Source: an uncultured Veillonella sp. (GTDB lineage: Bacteria; Bacillota; Negativicutes; Veillonellales; Veillonellaceae). From it: a stretch of 14,803 bases of DNA. The position numbers were made by a program, and so were the translations under genes. The notes under the pieces are model-generated. The model was not told the origin of the DNA. It saw only the letters and a program-made list of their open reading frames with translations, and searched no databases. Below, in pieces: positions 1 through 7,038 of this stretch (position 1 is the stretch's first letter; the number at the start of each line of letters is the position of its first letter). The stretch lies in contig CABSJA010000045.1 of the NCBI GenBank assembly GCA_902477915.1, positions 1 through 14,803 of the forward strand, read 5' to 3'.

Positions 1-293
1 TCTACAGAATGAATTAAATCAAACATAGGCACCGCTTGACGCACCTTATTGACCTGTAAATGACCAATCAAATGCCATGTCAATTGTGGACCTTTATAGG
101 TGAGCTGTTTTTCTTTAGCCTCTTGTACTCGATTTTCCCCCACATGAGTAACACCGAGACGTGCGACCTCTTCCACCGCTGATACAGGATGGTTCTTAGT
201 AACAGCTACTAATAATGCTGTATCTACGCGACCAACGCGCGCCATAGCATCTGCCATGCGCTGCTGTATTGCGTGTAGGGATTCTTCAATCAT
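1..293 (-). CDS. yggS: PLP homeostasis protein, YggS/YlmE/PLPBP family (5' part only)
   Basis: The first 97 codons are visible; the rest lies beyond the left edge. The family binds pyridoxal 5'-phosphate without known enzyme activity and maintains cytosolic PLP and amino/keto acid balance. The translation starts MIEESLHAIQQRM and carries family motifs: AVTKNHP (the Lys should be the PLP Schiff-base lysine), VGENRVQEAKEK, and WHLIGHLQVNKVR near the window edge. The ATG at 291-293 is preceded by AAGGGG at a good distance. A 130-bp gap with a good promoter separates it from pgeF, so it may have its own transcript, but pgeF-yggS proximity is common and this cluster often continues with sepF and other division genes, which I cannot see here. 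Family assignment is firm. Confidence 0.93.
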   Translation of the reverse strand, partial: MIEESLHAIQQRMADAMARVGRVDTALLVAVTKNHPVSAVEEVARLGVTHVGENRVQEAKEKQLTYKGPQLTWHLIGHLQVNKVRQAVPMFDLIHSV

Positions 294-351
294 GTGATTC
301 CCCTTCAATCTATATTTAAAAACCATAAAATATATTTGTATAGACTATTCT

Positions 352-380
352 ATTATATAGTATTTATTATTGATTGTACA
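352..380 (-). promoter_or_regulatory. Predicted sigma-A/sigma-70 promoter of yggS
   Basis: On the minus strand a TGTACA -35 (375-380, 4/6 to consensus) is separated by exactly 17 bases from a perfect TATAAT -10 (352-357). It lies about 60 bp before the yggS start in an AT-rich gap with no other feature. No terminator for pgeF is evident between 294 and 423, so read-through from pgeF is also possible. Confidence 0.6.
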
Positions 381-423
381 TGATTTCGACCTTATAAAGC
401 CTATAAATCTATGTATGTATATA

Positions 424-1278
424 CTACCGTTCTTGTAGCATACCAAATAAAGCCATGCGACCTGTTTTACCAGATTCCCGACGGTAGGAATAGCAATCTC
501 TATCTGTTACTGTATCGGTACCGCTAATAGCGATATTTTCTTTAGGCACACCATTCACCATAAGTCCTTCGGCGATAAAGTTCCATAAGTTGATATAGGC
601 TTTATCTAGTTTATCACCTGGATAGTTTACAATATCAGCCACACTACGGTCGGTCATACCACGCCAAGCTATTTCAAAACGTTTCCCTAACTCTACATCG
701 ACTTCAAAGGATTCTGGCCCAATGCTAGGCCCAAGATATACATAACAATCTTTGAACTCCGTACCATACGCCTCTTTCATAGCCTCAATGGTAAGTACAG
801 GCAAATGGCCTATCGCCCCGCGCCAGCCTGCATGTACCGTAGCGATAGCGTGATGCTTAGCATCATAAATACCTACAGCTACACAATCAGCAGTAAATAA
901 AAATAGTGGTACATTCGGTAATTTTGTAAATACAGCATCACAATCGGCTATAGCTGTATCCTCTCCAAAGGCACCTGCCCCTATGAGGCCTTCTGTGATT
1001 TCCACAGTCTTTAAACCATGTACTTGATTACCACAAGAGATTCGCTCTGGTTCAACACCTAAATATTCAGCAACAATAGCACGGTTTTCACGAACATGCT
1101 GCGGCTTATCCCCTACGTGAAAGGCTAAATTTAGTGATTCATAGGGCTCTTGAGATACACCACCAGGACGGTACGTATCACCTATTGTAATAGGAAAATG
1201 GTCTGCCCAATTAGGAGTTTCATAAGACCAAGTACCATGAGGTCCTTTAACATCTATACGTTTTACAGATTGATTCAT
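424..1278 (-). CDS. pgeF: Peptidoglycan editing factor PgeF (multicopper-oxidase-like, DUF152/YfiH/YlmD family)
   Basis: 284 aa, slightly longer than the usual ~240-280. Members are cytosolic metal-binding proteins. E. coli PgeF prevents misincorporation of L-Ser for L-Ala in the peptidoglycan peptide, and other members show polyphenol oxidase or purine nucleoside phosphorylase-like activity. Key motifs: GNQVHG with His87, TADC with Cys132 and HAGWRG with His149 (the His-Cys-His metal site), GPSIGPESFEV (184-193), and a C-terminal SYRRESGKTGRMA block (264-276). The ATG is preceded by AGGAGA whose first two bases belong to the TAG stop of the upstream radical SAM gene, leaving a 9-base gap, so the two are co-transcribed and probably translationally coupled. 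No signal peptide. The family is clear; the substrate is inferred from homologues. Confidence 0.93.
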   Translation of the reverse strand: MNQSVKRIDVKGPHGTWSYETPNWADHFPITIGDTYRPGGVSQEPYESLNLAFHVGDKPQHVRENRAIVAEYLGVEPERISCGNQVHGLKTVEITEGLIGAGAFGEDTAIADCDAVFTKLPNVPLFLFTADCVAVGIYDAKHHAIATVHAGWRGAIGHLPVLTIEAMKEAYGTEFKDCYVYLGPSIGPESFEVDVELGKRFEIAWRGMTDRSVADIVNYPGDKLDKAYINLWNFIAEGLMVNGVPKENIAISGTDTVTDRDCYSYRRESGKTGRMALFGMLQER

Positions 1279-1287
1279 AAGTGTCTC

Positions 1288-3015
1288 CTATTTACATACA
1301 CCACATCGCTTACAGCCTTGTACACATGGCGGTGTATACGCTTCATCCACAGAACGTTTCCATTCCATTTCAAGATACCCATCGTCCATCCCCATGTCGA
1401 GGTGACTCCATGGTAAAAATTCATCAAAGCTGCGTTCACGATAGTTCATCTCGTCCATGTCAAGGCCGGCAGCCTTCATTTCAGACTTAAAGGACTTACT
1501 GCCACGATCTGCTGCACATGCCGCAAGAACAGCACCAAGACGGCGATCACCACGAGCTAGTACGCCTTGGATATACGCCTCTTTAGGTGATTCAACGAGC
1601 ACCTCGATACGACGGTTCTTTTGCAATGCTTTTTTAATATATTGAAGTTTTTTCTCCACCGTTTTTTGATGATCCATAGCCATCCATTGGAATGGTGTAA
1701 AAGGTTTCGGAATAAATGGATTGATACTGAGTGTTAAACGACCTTTACAGCCCACCTCTGCCATATGGGATTGCGTCCGTTCTGCAAGACCTACAATTGC
1801 TTCAATATCCTCGTCAGTTTCCGTTGGTAACCCAATCATAATGTAGAGTCGCATATGTTGGATACCAGATTTAGCTGATAAAGTGGCCGCATTTTGTAAA
1901 TGCTCTTCGCTAATGCCCTTATTGATGACGCGCCGCAATCGTTCACTGCCCGTTTCTGGCGCAATGGTAATCGTCTTTTGCCCACTATCTGCCAAGCCAT
2001 CTACAACGGCTTGCGTCAAAGAATCTGCACGCAAGGATGCGCAAGAATAACGCATATCTTTAGAACGAATATACGTAACTAACTCATCTACCTCTGGATA
2101 ATCAGAAATAGCGGCCCCCATAAGGCCTACCTTTTTACCTAATTTCTCTGCTCTATCTACGCCTTCTTTTAATATTTCTAAAGGTCGTACGCGCGGTACA
2201 CGGAAACAATAGCCGGCCATACAGAATCGACAATGTCGTCCACAACCACGTGCCACCTCGATGATGTACATAGCGCCAAATTCTGTATAGTTTGTTGCTA
2301 CTACGGTTTCGCCGCCACTAGTGAGCATTTCAAAGTGGCGTTTAATCGTCTTCGGCGCACCGTCTGCAATATCATAGCCTTTAAAGCCCCCATCTTCGCT
2401 ATAAATCGGCACATATAAGGATGGGACGTACACGCCAGATACATTCGCTAATTGACGCAAAATAGCATGTCGATCTAGACCCTCCATTTTGCCATCGCGA
2501 ATGATATCTAGAACGCGACTAACGATACCTTCCCCTTCACCGATGATGAAAGCATCGATAAAGTCAGCAAATGGCTCAGGATTAAAGGTAGCACATGGGC
2601 CACCGGCAATAACGATAGGATCAAATTCGGTGCGGTCCTTCCCCATAATAGGTACGCGTCCATGACGTAACATCAACGGAATATGAAAATAGTCCATTTC
2701 AAAGGTTACGTCAAAGGCCACCACATCAAATTGATGCATAGGCCGCTGTGTTTCAACACTCATCAACGGTGTCTTAGTCTTATCGTATGCTTCTAATTCC
2801 TTTTTCTCAGGCAAGAAGATACGTTCACATACGCTATCATTGCGTAAGTTGATTTCCTCATAAATAATGTGGAGACCAAGATTACTCATGCCTACAAAAT
2901 ATGTATTAGGATAGACGATAGCTACCTTCTGCCCTGCATGAGGGTTTACAGTAACCCGACTATCTTCGTCTTTATATAATTCTTGTAATCGATCAATTAA
3001 ATCTTTACGATTCAC
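1288..3015 (-). CDS. Radical SAM protein with N-terminal B12-binding-like domain (TIGR03960/COG1032 type)
   Basis: 575 aa. The N-terminal third (about 28-200) resembles a cobalamin-binding-type domain (VAIVYPNTYFVGMSNLG; IAGGPCATFNPEPF). The radical SAM core spans about 245-465 with the CX3CX2C cluster at Cys258, Cys262 and Cys265 (RGCGRHCRFC), followed by GLMGAAISDYPE and IAPETGSERLRR. The C-terminus ends in a tight cysteine set, Cys564-X3-Cys568-X2-Cys571-X2-Cys574, which could bind a second Fe-S cluster. The start is GTG (3013-3015), preceded by AAAGGGA; no in-frame ATG with a better site is seen. In some relatives a DUF2344 domain is fused or adjacent; it is absent here. Substrate unknown. 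It is the first gene of a unit with pgeF. The family call is firm; the TIGR03960 label is from memory of motif style. Confidence 0.85.
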   Translation of the reverse strand: MNRKDLIDRLQELYKDEDSRVTVNPHAGQKVAIVYPNTYFVGMSNLGLHIIYEEINLRNDSVCERIFLPEKKELEAYDKTKTPLMSVETQRPMHQFDVVAFDVTFEMDYFHIPLMLRHGRVPIMGKDRTEFDPIVIAGGPCATFNPEPFADFIDAFIIGEGEGIVSRVLDIIRDGKMEGLDRHAILRQLANVSGVYVPSLYVPIYSEDGGFKGYDIADGAPKTIKRHFEMLTSGGETVVATNYTEFGAMYIIEVARGCGRHCRFCMAGYCFRVPRVRPLEILKEGVDRAEKLGKKVGLMGAAISDYPEVDELVTYIRSKDMRYSCASLRADSLTQAVVDGLADSGQKTITIAPETGSERLRRVINKGISEEHLQNAATLSAKSGIQHMRLYIMIGLPTETDEDIEAIVGLAERTQSHMAEVGCKGRLTLSINPFIPKPFTPFQWMAMDHQKTVEKKLQYIKKALQKNRRIEVLVESPKEAYIQGVLARGDRRLGAVLAACAADRGSKSFKSEMKAAGLDMDEMNYRERSFDEFLPWSHLDMGMDDGYLEMEWKRSVDEAYTPPCVQGCKRCGVCK

Positions 3016-3032
3016 TAGTTCCCTTTCTATAT

Positions 3033-3056
3033 AAGCCCACTATGAATAGTGGGCTT
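3033..3056 (-). terminator. Stem-loop between the DUF421 gene and the radical SAM gene, possible weak terminator
   Basis: A perfect 10-bp stem (3033-3042 with 3047-3056, AAGCCCACTA/TAGTGGGCTT) with a 4-base loop. On the minus strand it is followed by only TTATATAG rather than a T-run, and it ends about 18 bases before the GTG start of the next gene. It may be an inefficient terminator or a processing/attenuation hairpin rather than a strong stop. Confidence 0.4.
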
Positions 3057-3077
3057 AAAAATACTACATATTAGATT

Positions 3078-3797
3078 TTAAAATTTAGATTTCAATGTAT
3101 TTTTAGTAGAAATAGTTTTAGTCTTTAAAGCACTTACAATTTGAGGACGATGTTTTCTTTCATACGGATAGATGACTACCTCACCATCTTTGTATTCAGC
3201 AATATATACATCTTTTATTTTATACCCTTGCTTTTCAACCTCTTTTTCAAGCCACTCTTGTTCTTTTTCAATTACAGCTAATGTAAAGTGATTAATTTGA
3301 CCATCATCAATAAGATCAAATTTAATATTTTCATCACCGAATTGAACAACGCTTAACTGACCATTTTGTTCTAGTACAGCACGTTTTACATCTGTTACAT
3401 ATTGAACACCAGCAGTACGCAATTTCAATTTAAGCTCCGCTGCTTGAATGCCATAACGCATACACTCTTCAGTTAATACGTGACCCTTTTCAATTACAAT
3501 AACTGGATGACCATCGAGAATGGTTTTGAAGAAACGAAGATTACCTTTTAAGAATTTAAGAGACATTACAAGGATAGTCCACAAAATGAGGACTAACATA
3601 AATTGTAAAATACCAATTTGGTCATTGTAAATAATGGCACCAATAATACCACCAAGTACATAGTTTTGTAATTGGTCTAACGCAGAGGTTGGCGCTAAAT
3701 TGCCCTTCCCCATTAAGTTAATTTGTAAAATAATCGCCAAGAGACCTATGGCGAGTTTGGCAAAGACCATCCCATAGACGGCCATAGCTTCTGTCAT
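3078..3797 (-). CDS. DUF421 family membrane protein (YetF/YdfS-like)
   Basis: 239 aa. Three predicted N-terminal membrane helices (about 8-28, 45-58, 62-82) are followed by a cytosolic domain of the DUF421 type, with PVIVIEKG (98-105), LKLKLRTAGVQYVTDVKRAVLEQNGQLSVV (about 122-151, quoted in two pieces: LKLKLRTAGV and VLEQNGQLSVV), and a basic, Lys-rich tail. Homologues in Bacillus (YetF, YdfS and others) are membrane proteins of poorly defined function, some linked to spore properties. The ATG follows AAGGAGG; the gap to the preceding DUF3290 gene is 12 bases and the Shine-Dalgarno sits in it, so the two form an operon. The same DUF3290-DUF421 pairing occurs in Bacillus (ydfR-ydfS), suggesting the products act together. 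No specific role is claimed. Confidence 0.82.
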   Translation of the reverse strand: MTEAMAVYGMVFAKLAIGLLAIILQINLMGKGNLAPTSALDQLQNYVLGGIIGAIIYNDQIGILQFMLVLILWTILVMSLKFLKGNLRFFKTILDGHPVIVIEKGHVLTEECMRYGIQAAELKLKLRTAGVQYVTDVKRAVLEQNGQLSVVQFGDENIKFDLIDDGQINHFTLAVIEKEQEWLEKEVEKQGYKIKDVYIAEYKDGEVVIYPYERKHRPQIVSALKTKTISTKNTLKSKF

Positions 3798-3809
3798 ATG
3801 TGGTCCTCC

Positions 3810-4271
3810 TTATGGTAATACATCCTCAACATCATGAATTCGATCAGTAGGGCTTACCTTATATACACGGGTAATCGTATAGGTTGAAAACTCTGGGTTG
3901 AACTGAACCTCATAATAAGCATCATTAACCTTTAAAATCATACCATTACGAATCTTTAAGGAGTTAACCGCCAGTTGTTCACTTGGTATGGATTGATCAG
4001 TACTAATCGAATGTAGAAATTGAGCCATACGAGAAGAGTCTTCAGAGTATGTTTTCATTCGGTTATATTCTTGATACTCCAGTCCTAAGAAAAACACTAC
4101 AACTAAAGACAAAATAACCAATAAATCACGATAGCGATTAGTAAAACCATTTCGCAATACCTGTACACCTAGAACAAGCAGTGCTAAAAGAATGGCAACA
4201 AAAACGATAAAGCCCCATGTTTGGCCTGTCACAGCCTGACTTTCAACATAGGCCAACGTGTAAAAATCCAT
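3810..4271 (-). CDS. DUF3290 family membrane protein (YdfR-like)
   Basis: 153 aa. Two predicted membrane helices (about 18-38 and 48-66) are followed by a soluble domain of roughly 85 residues (SIPSEQLAVNSLKIRNGMIL, then YYEVQFNPEFSTYTITRVY). Sequence layout and the immediate DUF421 neighbour match the DUF3290 family; this partnership supports the call as much as the sequence. The ATG at 4269-4271 is preceded by GAAAGGAGAAC, and a promoter lies about 30-40 bp upstream. It is the first gene of the two-gene operon. Function unknown. Confidence 0.72.
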   Translation of the reverse strand: MDFYTLAYVESQAVTGQTWGFIVFVAILLALLVLGVQVLRNGFTNRYRDLLVILSLVVVFFLGLEYQEYNRMKTYSEDSSRMAQFLHSISTDQSIPSEQLAVNSLKIRNGMILKVNDAYYEVQFNPEFSTYTITRVYKVSPTDRIHDVEDVLP

Positions 4272-4299
4272 ATTGTTCTCCTTTCATATATTATTCTTT

Positions 4300-4308
4300 A
4301 TTATATCA
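4300..4308 (-). promoter_or_regulatory. Extended -10 promoter of the DUF3290-DUF421 operon
   Basis: Minus-strand TGATATAAT (TG-N-TATAAT) lies 29 bases before the start codon, between the upstream gene's terminator and the RBS. No good -35 is visible at 16-18 bases, which is tolerated for extended -10 promoters. Confidence 0.55.
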
Positions 4309-4340
4309 CAAATAAATATGCTAATAACCAACAACGACTT

Positions 4341-4375
4341 ATAAAAAATAGAGCTACCACAACGATAGCTCTATT
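4341..4375 (-). terminator. Intrinsic terminator of the 4395-4904 gene
   Basis: A 10-bp stem AATAGAGCTA/TAGCTCTATT (4347-4356 with 4366-4375) with a 9-base loop is followed on the minus strand by a run of T (TTTTTTAT). It begins about 20 bases after the stop codon. Confidence 0.88.
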
Positions 4376-4394
4376 AAACAGTTTCTATACTAAT

Positions 4395-4904
4395 TTATTT
4401 ACATTCACGGTACACGATGATATAAGCATGGGTATTCGCTGTAAAACCAGATTCTAATTCTAGTTCAACTTCTAAAACGGCATCGTCAACGTCACCTTTA
4501 TAATACGCCTTACGTTGTTCCGCGGAATAGAAATACATAGCCGCATTATATTCATTACCTGCTTGTACTGGAATTGTGATAGTAACAGGCTGTGTTTCAA
4601 CATTCTTTGTTTTAGTGCCTACATTATCCGTCGTGTAATATACGGATTCAATAGTATGTTCTCCTGGTGTTAATGCCACAATGACTTGACCATATTGACC
4701 AGTTTTATGATCAATAGTAGAAAGCTCCTTACCATCAACCTTTACAGATTTACCATAAATATGAAGAATCGCTTTATTAGCATTCTCTTGTACAAATTGT
4801 TGTTCACCGGCTTGTCGTTTTTTATTGAACTTCATAAATACGGCAAACAAAATGGCCCAAATGACTGCGACAGCCACGATGATAATAATAGTTGTAGAAC
4901 TCAT
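4395..4904 (-). CDS. Membrane-anchored protein of unknown function
   Basis: 169 aa; I do not recognise the family. An N-terminal hydrophobic helix (about 5-25, TIIIIVAVAVIWAILFAVFM) followed by FNKKRQ looks like a signal anchor. By the positive-inside rule the basic residues after the helix suggest the C-terminal part may face the cytosol, but this is uncertain. The remaining ~140 residues look beta-rich: SVKVDGKEL, then VALTPGEHTIESVYYTT, which resembles PEGA-like or lipoprotein-style beta modules, then VTITIPVQAGNEY and a C-terminal YIIVYRECK. The ATG follows AAGGAGAG. It has its own promoter and terminator, so it is monocistronic, lying between ilvC and the DUF3290 operon without obvious connection to either. 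The ORF is very likely real; function unknown. Confidence 0.8.
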   Translation of the reverse strand: MSSTTIIIIVAVAVIWAILFAVFMKFNKKRQAGEQQFVQENANKAILHIYGKSVKVDGKELSTIDHKTGQYGQVIVALTPGEHTIESVYYTTDNVGTKTKNVETQPVTITIPVQAGNEYNAAMYFYSAEQRKAYYKGDVDDAVLEVELELESGFTANTHAYIIVYRECK

Positions 4905-4949
4905 AGTATCTCTCCTTATACCAAAACATACTACACTAACTCTACGTTA

Positions 4950-4978
4950 ACTATATCATACGTACTTGTATTACTCAA
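4950..4978 (-). promoter_or_regulatory. Promoter of the 4395-4904 gene
   Basis: Minus-strand -35 TTGAGT (4973-4978), a 17-base spacer, and -10 TATAGT (4950-4955) preceded by TGA, giving an extended -10. It abuts the T-run of the ilvC terminator, so this gene is separated from ilvC transcription. Confidence 0.7.
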
Positions 4979-4979
4979 T

Positions 4980-5008
4980 AAAAAAGCGACCCCAAATGGG
5001 GTCGCTTT
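4980..5008 (-). terminator. Intrinsic terminator of ilvC
   Basis: A perfect 11-bp GC-rich stem AAAGCGACCCC/GGGGTCGCTTT (4983-4993 with 4998-5008) with loop AAAT/ATTT, followed on the minus strand by TTTTTT. It lies about 40 bases after the ilvC stop and marks the end of the ilv gene block. Confidence 0.95.
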
Positions 5009-5049
5009 CAGTAAGCTTATGCTTATCAAGAAATTACTACAGTAATCTC

Positions 5050-6057
5050 TTATTTCAACCAGCTCATCAAGTTGCGAAGTTCTGCACCAACTGGTTCGAT
5101 TGGATGGTTTGCAGCTGCTTCACGATGTTCTTTAAGGAATTTTTGACCATTTTTGGAATCAGCCAAGAATTCGTCAGCGAATTTACCAGATTGGATATCA
5201 GCCAAGATTTGTTCCATAGCTTTTTTAGTATCTGCAGTAATTACGCGAGGACCTGCATGGTAGTCACCATATTCAGCAGTGTTGGAAATGGAGTGGCGCA
5301 TTTTTTGGAAGCCACCTTCGTAGATAAGGTCTACGATCAATTTCATTTCATGCAAGCATTCGAAGTAAGCGTTTACAGGTTCATAACCAGCTTCTGTTAA
5401 TACTTCGAAACCAGTTTTGATCAATTCAGTAACACCGCCGCACAATACAGCTTGTTCACCGAAGAGGTCAGTTTCAGTTTCAGATTTGAAGTTAGTTTCC
5501 AAGATACCGGAACGGCCACCACCGATACCAGAAGCCCATGCTAATGCAACTTCTTCAGTATCACCAGATGGATCTTTTTCTACAGCGTACAAGCAAGGAA
5601 CACCGGAGCCTTCTTGGTATGTACGACGTACTAAATGACCAGGGCCTTTAGGAGCTACCATGAATACGTTGATGTCTTCACGAGGTACGATTTTACCAAA
5701 GTGAATGTTGAAGCCGTGAGCAAATGCCAAGTATGCACCTTGTTTCAAGTTAGGAGCAATATCTTGTGCATATACGTCTGCTTGTAATTCGTCCGGAATC
5801 AATACCATAACGATGTCAGCACCTTTAACTGCTTCTGCAGTTTCTTTTACTGTAAGGCCAGCTTCTTCAGCAGCTTTCCAGCTAGAAGAACCGCCACGAA
5901 GACCAATTGTTACGTCCATACCATTTTCTTTTAAGTTCAATGCATGAGCATGACCTTGGGAGCCGTAACCTAAAACTGTAATTTTTTTGCCTTCCAATTT
6001 GCTCAAATTACAATCTGCATCATAATAAACTGTAGTACCTAAAATTTTACCTGCCAT
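5050..6057 (-). CDS. ilvC: Ketol-acid reductoisomerase (NAD(P)H), class I
   Basis: 335 aa, the normal class I length. It converts 2-acetolactate or 2-aceto-2-hydroxybutyrate to the dihydroxy acids by Mg-dependent alkyl migration and reduction, the step between IlvBN and IlvD. Start chosen at 6057 (MAGKILGTTVYYD), preceded by GGAGG nine bases away; the frame stays open 25 codons further upstream from a TTG, but without a Shine-Dalgarno or family similarity. Motifs: Rossmann GYGSQGHAHALNLKENG, the cofactor-specificity loop LRGGSSSW (Arg and Ser fit NADPH 2'-phosphate binding), VAPKGPGHLVR, and the C-terminal knotted-domain block ETETDLFGEQAVLCGG with metal-binding acidic residues. It is separated from the ABC gene by 184 bp, with a candidate promoter. 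Confidence 0.98.
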   Translation of the reverse strand: MAGKILGTTVYYDADCNLSKLEGKKITVLGYGSQGHAHALNLKENGMDVTIGLRGGSSSWKAAEEAGLTVKETAEAVKGADIVMVLIPDELQADVYAQDIAPNLKQGAYLAFAHGFNIHFGKIVPREDINVFMVAPKGPGHLVRRTYQEGSGVPCLYAVEKDPSGDTEEVALAWASGIGGGRSGILETNFKSETETDLFGEQAVLCGGVTELIKTGFEVLTEAGYEPVNAYFECLHEMKLIVDLIYEGGFQKMRHSISNTAEYGDYHAGPRVITADTKKAMEQILADIQSGKFADEFLADSKNGQKFLKEHREAAANHPIEPVGAELRNLMSWLK

Positions 6058-6141
6058 ACTAGACAACCTCCAATATATATTCAATAGAATATTTAATATA
6101 TATACTGTACACAATCTCACAAATAAATGCAAGATTTGTAG

Positions 6142-6169
6142 TGTATATCGTAATTTATCGAATAGTCAA
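6142..6169 (-). promoter_or_regulatory. Candidate promoter of ilvC
   Basis: On the minus strand TTGACT (6164-6169, 5/6) is followed after 16 bases by TATACA (6142-6147, 4/6), leaving a roughly 80-base AT-rich 5' UTR before ilvC. I see no T-box and no leader peptide with a Shine-Dalgarno in this gap. The -10 is imperfect, and transcription from the upstream operon may also contribute. Confidence 0.4.
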
Positions 6170-6209
6170 ATAGACTAATCTACAACTTAAATTTGTACCC
6201 TTTTTGTAT

Positions 6210-6236
6210 TAAGAAAAAATGAATTATCCCATTTTT
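6210..6236 (-). terminator. Weak AT-rich terminator-like hairpin after the ABC ATPase gene
   Basis: A 7-bp stem AAAAATG/CATTTTT (6215-6221 with 6230-6236) with an 8-base loop is followed on the minus strand by a short T-rich stretch. Low GC makes it inefficient at best, so partial read-through from ilvDABN into ilvC is plausible. Confidence 0.35.
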
Positions 6237-6241
6237 AGCTC

Positions 6242-7027
6242 TTACTTAACTATAATCCATGGGCGATTTTTTTCCCATACTACAGATACATCAATACCAA
6301 ATACGTCGCTTAAAATTTCATCTGTTAAGATGTCTCGCTTCTTGCCTTTATATACAATGAGGCCATCTTTAATAATAGCTACATGTGTAATACTGGGCAT
6401 AATCTCTTCAATTTGATGAGATACATAAATAAAAGGCTTATGCTCCTCTCGTGCCATATTCTCAACAGTTCTTAAGAATTGCTCGCGAGCAGGCAAATCA
6501 AGGCCAGAGCAAGGCTCATCTAGAATGAGCAAATCTGGATTAGCCATAATAGCCCGTGCTAATAATACGCGGCGCTGTTCACCAGCAGATAGTGTATGAA
6601 ATCTATGGCCTTCCAAATAGGACAAACCAAACTCAGACAATAATTGCAGTCCTCGTTCACGTACTTCAGGCTCTACCTGTTGATAAATACCAATACTATT
6701 AAAAGCACCAGAAATAACAACATCTTCTACGACTTGTTTATCTAATGTGGACTGAAATTGTCCAAGCGCAGAACTAACAAAACCTAATCGTGCCTTGATT
6801 TTAGGCCATGCATATTTGCCAAATTCATGACCAAATACGCGTAATAGACCTGTTGTGGGAATCTGATACGCTGGAATCATACTGAGCATTGTCGATTTAC
6901 CAGCCCCATTAAGACCTAATAAAGCCCAATTTTCCCCTTCTTCAACATGCCAATCTATGCCTTTCAAAATCTCTCGGCCTTCGCGACGAAACTTGACGTC
7001 TTCATAATGGAGTATTTCACTACTCAC
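6242..7027 (-). CDS. ABC transporter ATP-binding protein, YlmA/COG1119-like
   Basis: 261 aa cytosolic ATPase with a complete nucleotide-binding domain: Walker A GLNGAGKST (38-46), signature LSAGEQRR (146-153), Walker B LLILDEP (166-172) with SGLD as D-loop region, and switch His204 (YVSHQ). The C-terminal end VVWEKNRPWIIV resembles the YlmA/ModF-type stand-alone ATPases. The start is GTG (7025-7027), preceded by AGGAGA that overlaps the ilvN stop codon; the gap is 11 bases, so it is translated as part of the ilv operon. No permease or binding protein is in the window, so the transported substrate, if any, is unknown. An amino acid-related role is only suggested by position. Confidence 0.85.
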   Translation of the reverse strand: MSSEILHYEDVKFRREGREILKGIDWHVEEGENWALLGLNGAGKSTMLSMIPAYQIPTTGLLRVFGHEFGKYAWPKIKARLGFVSSALGQFQSTLDKQVVEDVVISGAFNSIGIYQQVEPEVRERGLQLLSEFGLSYLEGHRFHTLSAGEQRRVLLARAIMANPDLLILDEPCSGLDLPAREQFLRTVENMAREEHKPFIYVSHQIEEIMPSITHVAIIKDGLIVYKGKKRDILTDEILSDVFGIDVSVVWEKNRPWIIVK

Positions 7028-7038
7028 ACAATCATCTC

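Noticed and set aside
3033..3056. Strong bidirectional terminator
   Set aside because: The stem is perfect but neither strand has a proper T-run after it, and the downstream gene is close, so only a weak terminator is claimed.
6058..6132. Longer ilvC start at 6132
   Set aside because: It would need a TTG start without an RBS and adds 25 residues absent from the family; GGAGG marks the start at 6057.
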